Source: Pigmentiphaga sp. NML030171 | Lineage (GTDB): Bacteria > Pseudomonadota > Gammaproteobacteria > Burkholderiales > Burkholderiaceae_B | Reading direction: 5' to 3' | DNA: 64,000 nucleotides | NCBI RefSeq assembly: GCF_002188635.1 | Contig: NZ_NINX01000033.1 | Location: forward strand, 124,001 to 188,000 | Shown: positions 63,662-64,000 of the stretch, piece by piece | Position numbering within the stretch: the first letter of the stretch is position 1 | Layout: each line of letters begins with the position of its first letter | The notes under the pieces: model-generated | Told to the model about the DNA's origin: nothing | The model's database searches: none | What the model saw: only the letters and a program-made list of their open reading frames with translations | Position numbers and translations under genes: made by a program

Positions 63662-64000
63662 ATGAATGTCAAAGCTGTCTTGAAGGCCGCCATCGGGACC
63701 ATCGCGCTGGCAACCAGCCTGGGCGCCCACGCCGAATGGCCGGAACGCCCCATCACCCTGGTCGTGCCGTGGCCGCCGGGCGGCGGCGTGGATGCGGCCG
63801 CGCGCGTGGCCGGTCCCATGCTGGCCAAGCAGCTCGGCCAGCAGGTCGTCGTGGTCAACCGGCCCGGCGCCACCGGCAGCATAGGCGCGGAGTCCGTCGC
63901 CAAGGCCGAGCCCGACGGCTACACCTTGCTGTGGAGCTCCCTGACCAGCCATGCGATCTACGCCTCGCTGTACGAACGCTCCACGCCCTTCGACCTGGAG
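63662..64000 (+). CDS. Bug-family (TctC-like) periplasmic solute receptor (partial)
   Basis: First 113 residues of a receptor cut by the window end. Sec signal: AAIGTIALATSLGAHA before EWPERPITLVVPWPPGGGVD, then VVVNRPGATGSIGAESVAKA and EPDGYTLLW, the family motifs. It is divergent from the IclR gene and preceded by a clear promoter and operator. Confidence 0.92.
   Translation, partial: MNVKAVLKAAIGTIALATSLGAHAEWPERPITLVVPWPPGGGVDAAARVAGPMLAKQLGQQVVVVNRPGATGSIGAESVAKAEPDGYTLLWSSLTSHAIYASLYERSTPFDLE

Overview
The window is GC-rich, densely coded DNA from a betaproteobacterium, most likely Bordetella or a close Alcaligenaceae relative such as Achromobacter. The assignment rests on gene content: four intact or near-intact Bug (TctC-type) solute receptors plus one truncated copy, DUF3567 and DUF3717 proteins, Smg, a topoisomerase III with a histone H1-like tail, and the def-fmt-rsmB-DUF4390-ntrYX-trkAH order. 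I saw no rRNA, tRNA, CRISPR array, insertion sequence or prophage.

Layout. 1-2.9 kb: end of an MFS permease, an Hsp20 chaperone, a flavodoxin-fold reductase, a LysR regulator and a YnfA membrane protein. 2.9-6.6 kb: cobalamin-dependent methionine synthase (metH). 6.8-16.2 kb: a catabolic block of FAD 2-hydroxyacid dehydrogenase, fumarase/aspartase-superfamily lyase, Bug receptor, sulfurtransferase and BisC-like molybdoenzyme, with a divergent IclR regulator and an MmgE/PrpD protein. Two nearly identical palindromes, one beside the IclR gene and one upstream of the MmgE/PrpD gene, tie the block together. 16.3-18.2 kb: YbdK ligase and a DUF3567 protein. 18.3-28.9 kb: a minus-strand housekeeping operon (def, fmt, rsmB, DUF4390, ntrY-like, ntrX-like, trkA, trkH, CobW-like fragment), with most junctions downstream of fmt overlapping by 1-4 bases. 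29.2-34.3 kb: dprA, smg, topB and a SET-domain methyltransferase. 34.3-37.4 kb: small and housekeeping genes (glycine-zipper protein, DUF3717, Nudix, PanE-like).

37.5-47.2 kb: a second catabolic region with a fumarase-like subunit pair, two Bug receptors, a flavin reductase-like protein, an HpcH/HpaI aldolase, a two-cupin protein, an IclR regulator, an amidohydrolase, a TetR regulator and a cyclase-family hydrolase. 47.3-48.8 kb: iron storage (bfd, bfr) with possible Fur sites. 49-52.4 kb: prfC and an Xre-RES toxin-antitoxin pair. 52.6-61 kb: a complete branched-chain-type ABC importer with two paralogous binding proteins, followed by an amidase, a RidA-family deaminase and a 3-hydroxyanthranilate 3,4-dioxygenase, which suggests uptake and ring cleavage of an amino-aromatic compound. 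61-62.5 kb: a deletion scar where an amidohydrolase missing its 3' end abuts a Bug receptor missing its 5' half. 62.6-64 kb: an IclR gene divergent from a further Bug receptor that runs off the window.

A dispersed GC-rich repeat made of consecutive hairpins recurs at 27.9, 28.2-28.4, 40.1, 40.9 and 47.6-47.9 kb, with a degenerate trace at 30.8 kb. It usually begins within a few bases after a stop codon. I do not recognise it as a named family. It and the coordinated palindromic operators are the most interesting non-coding structure here.
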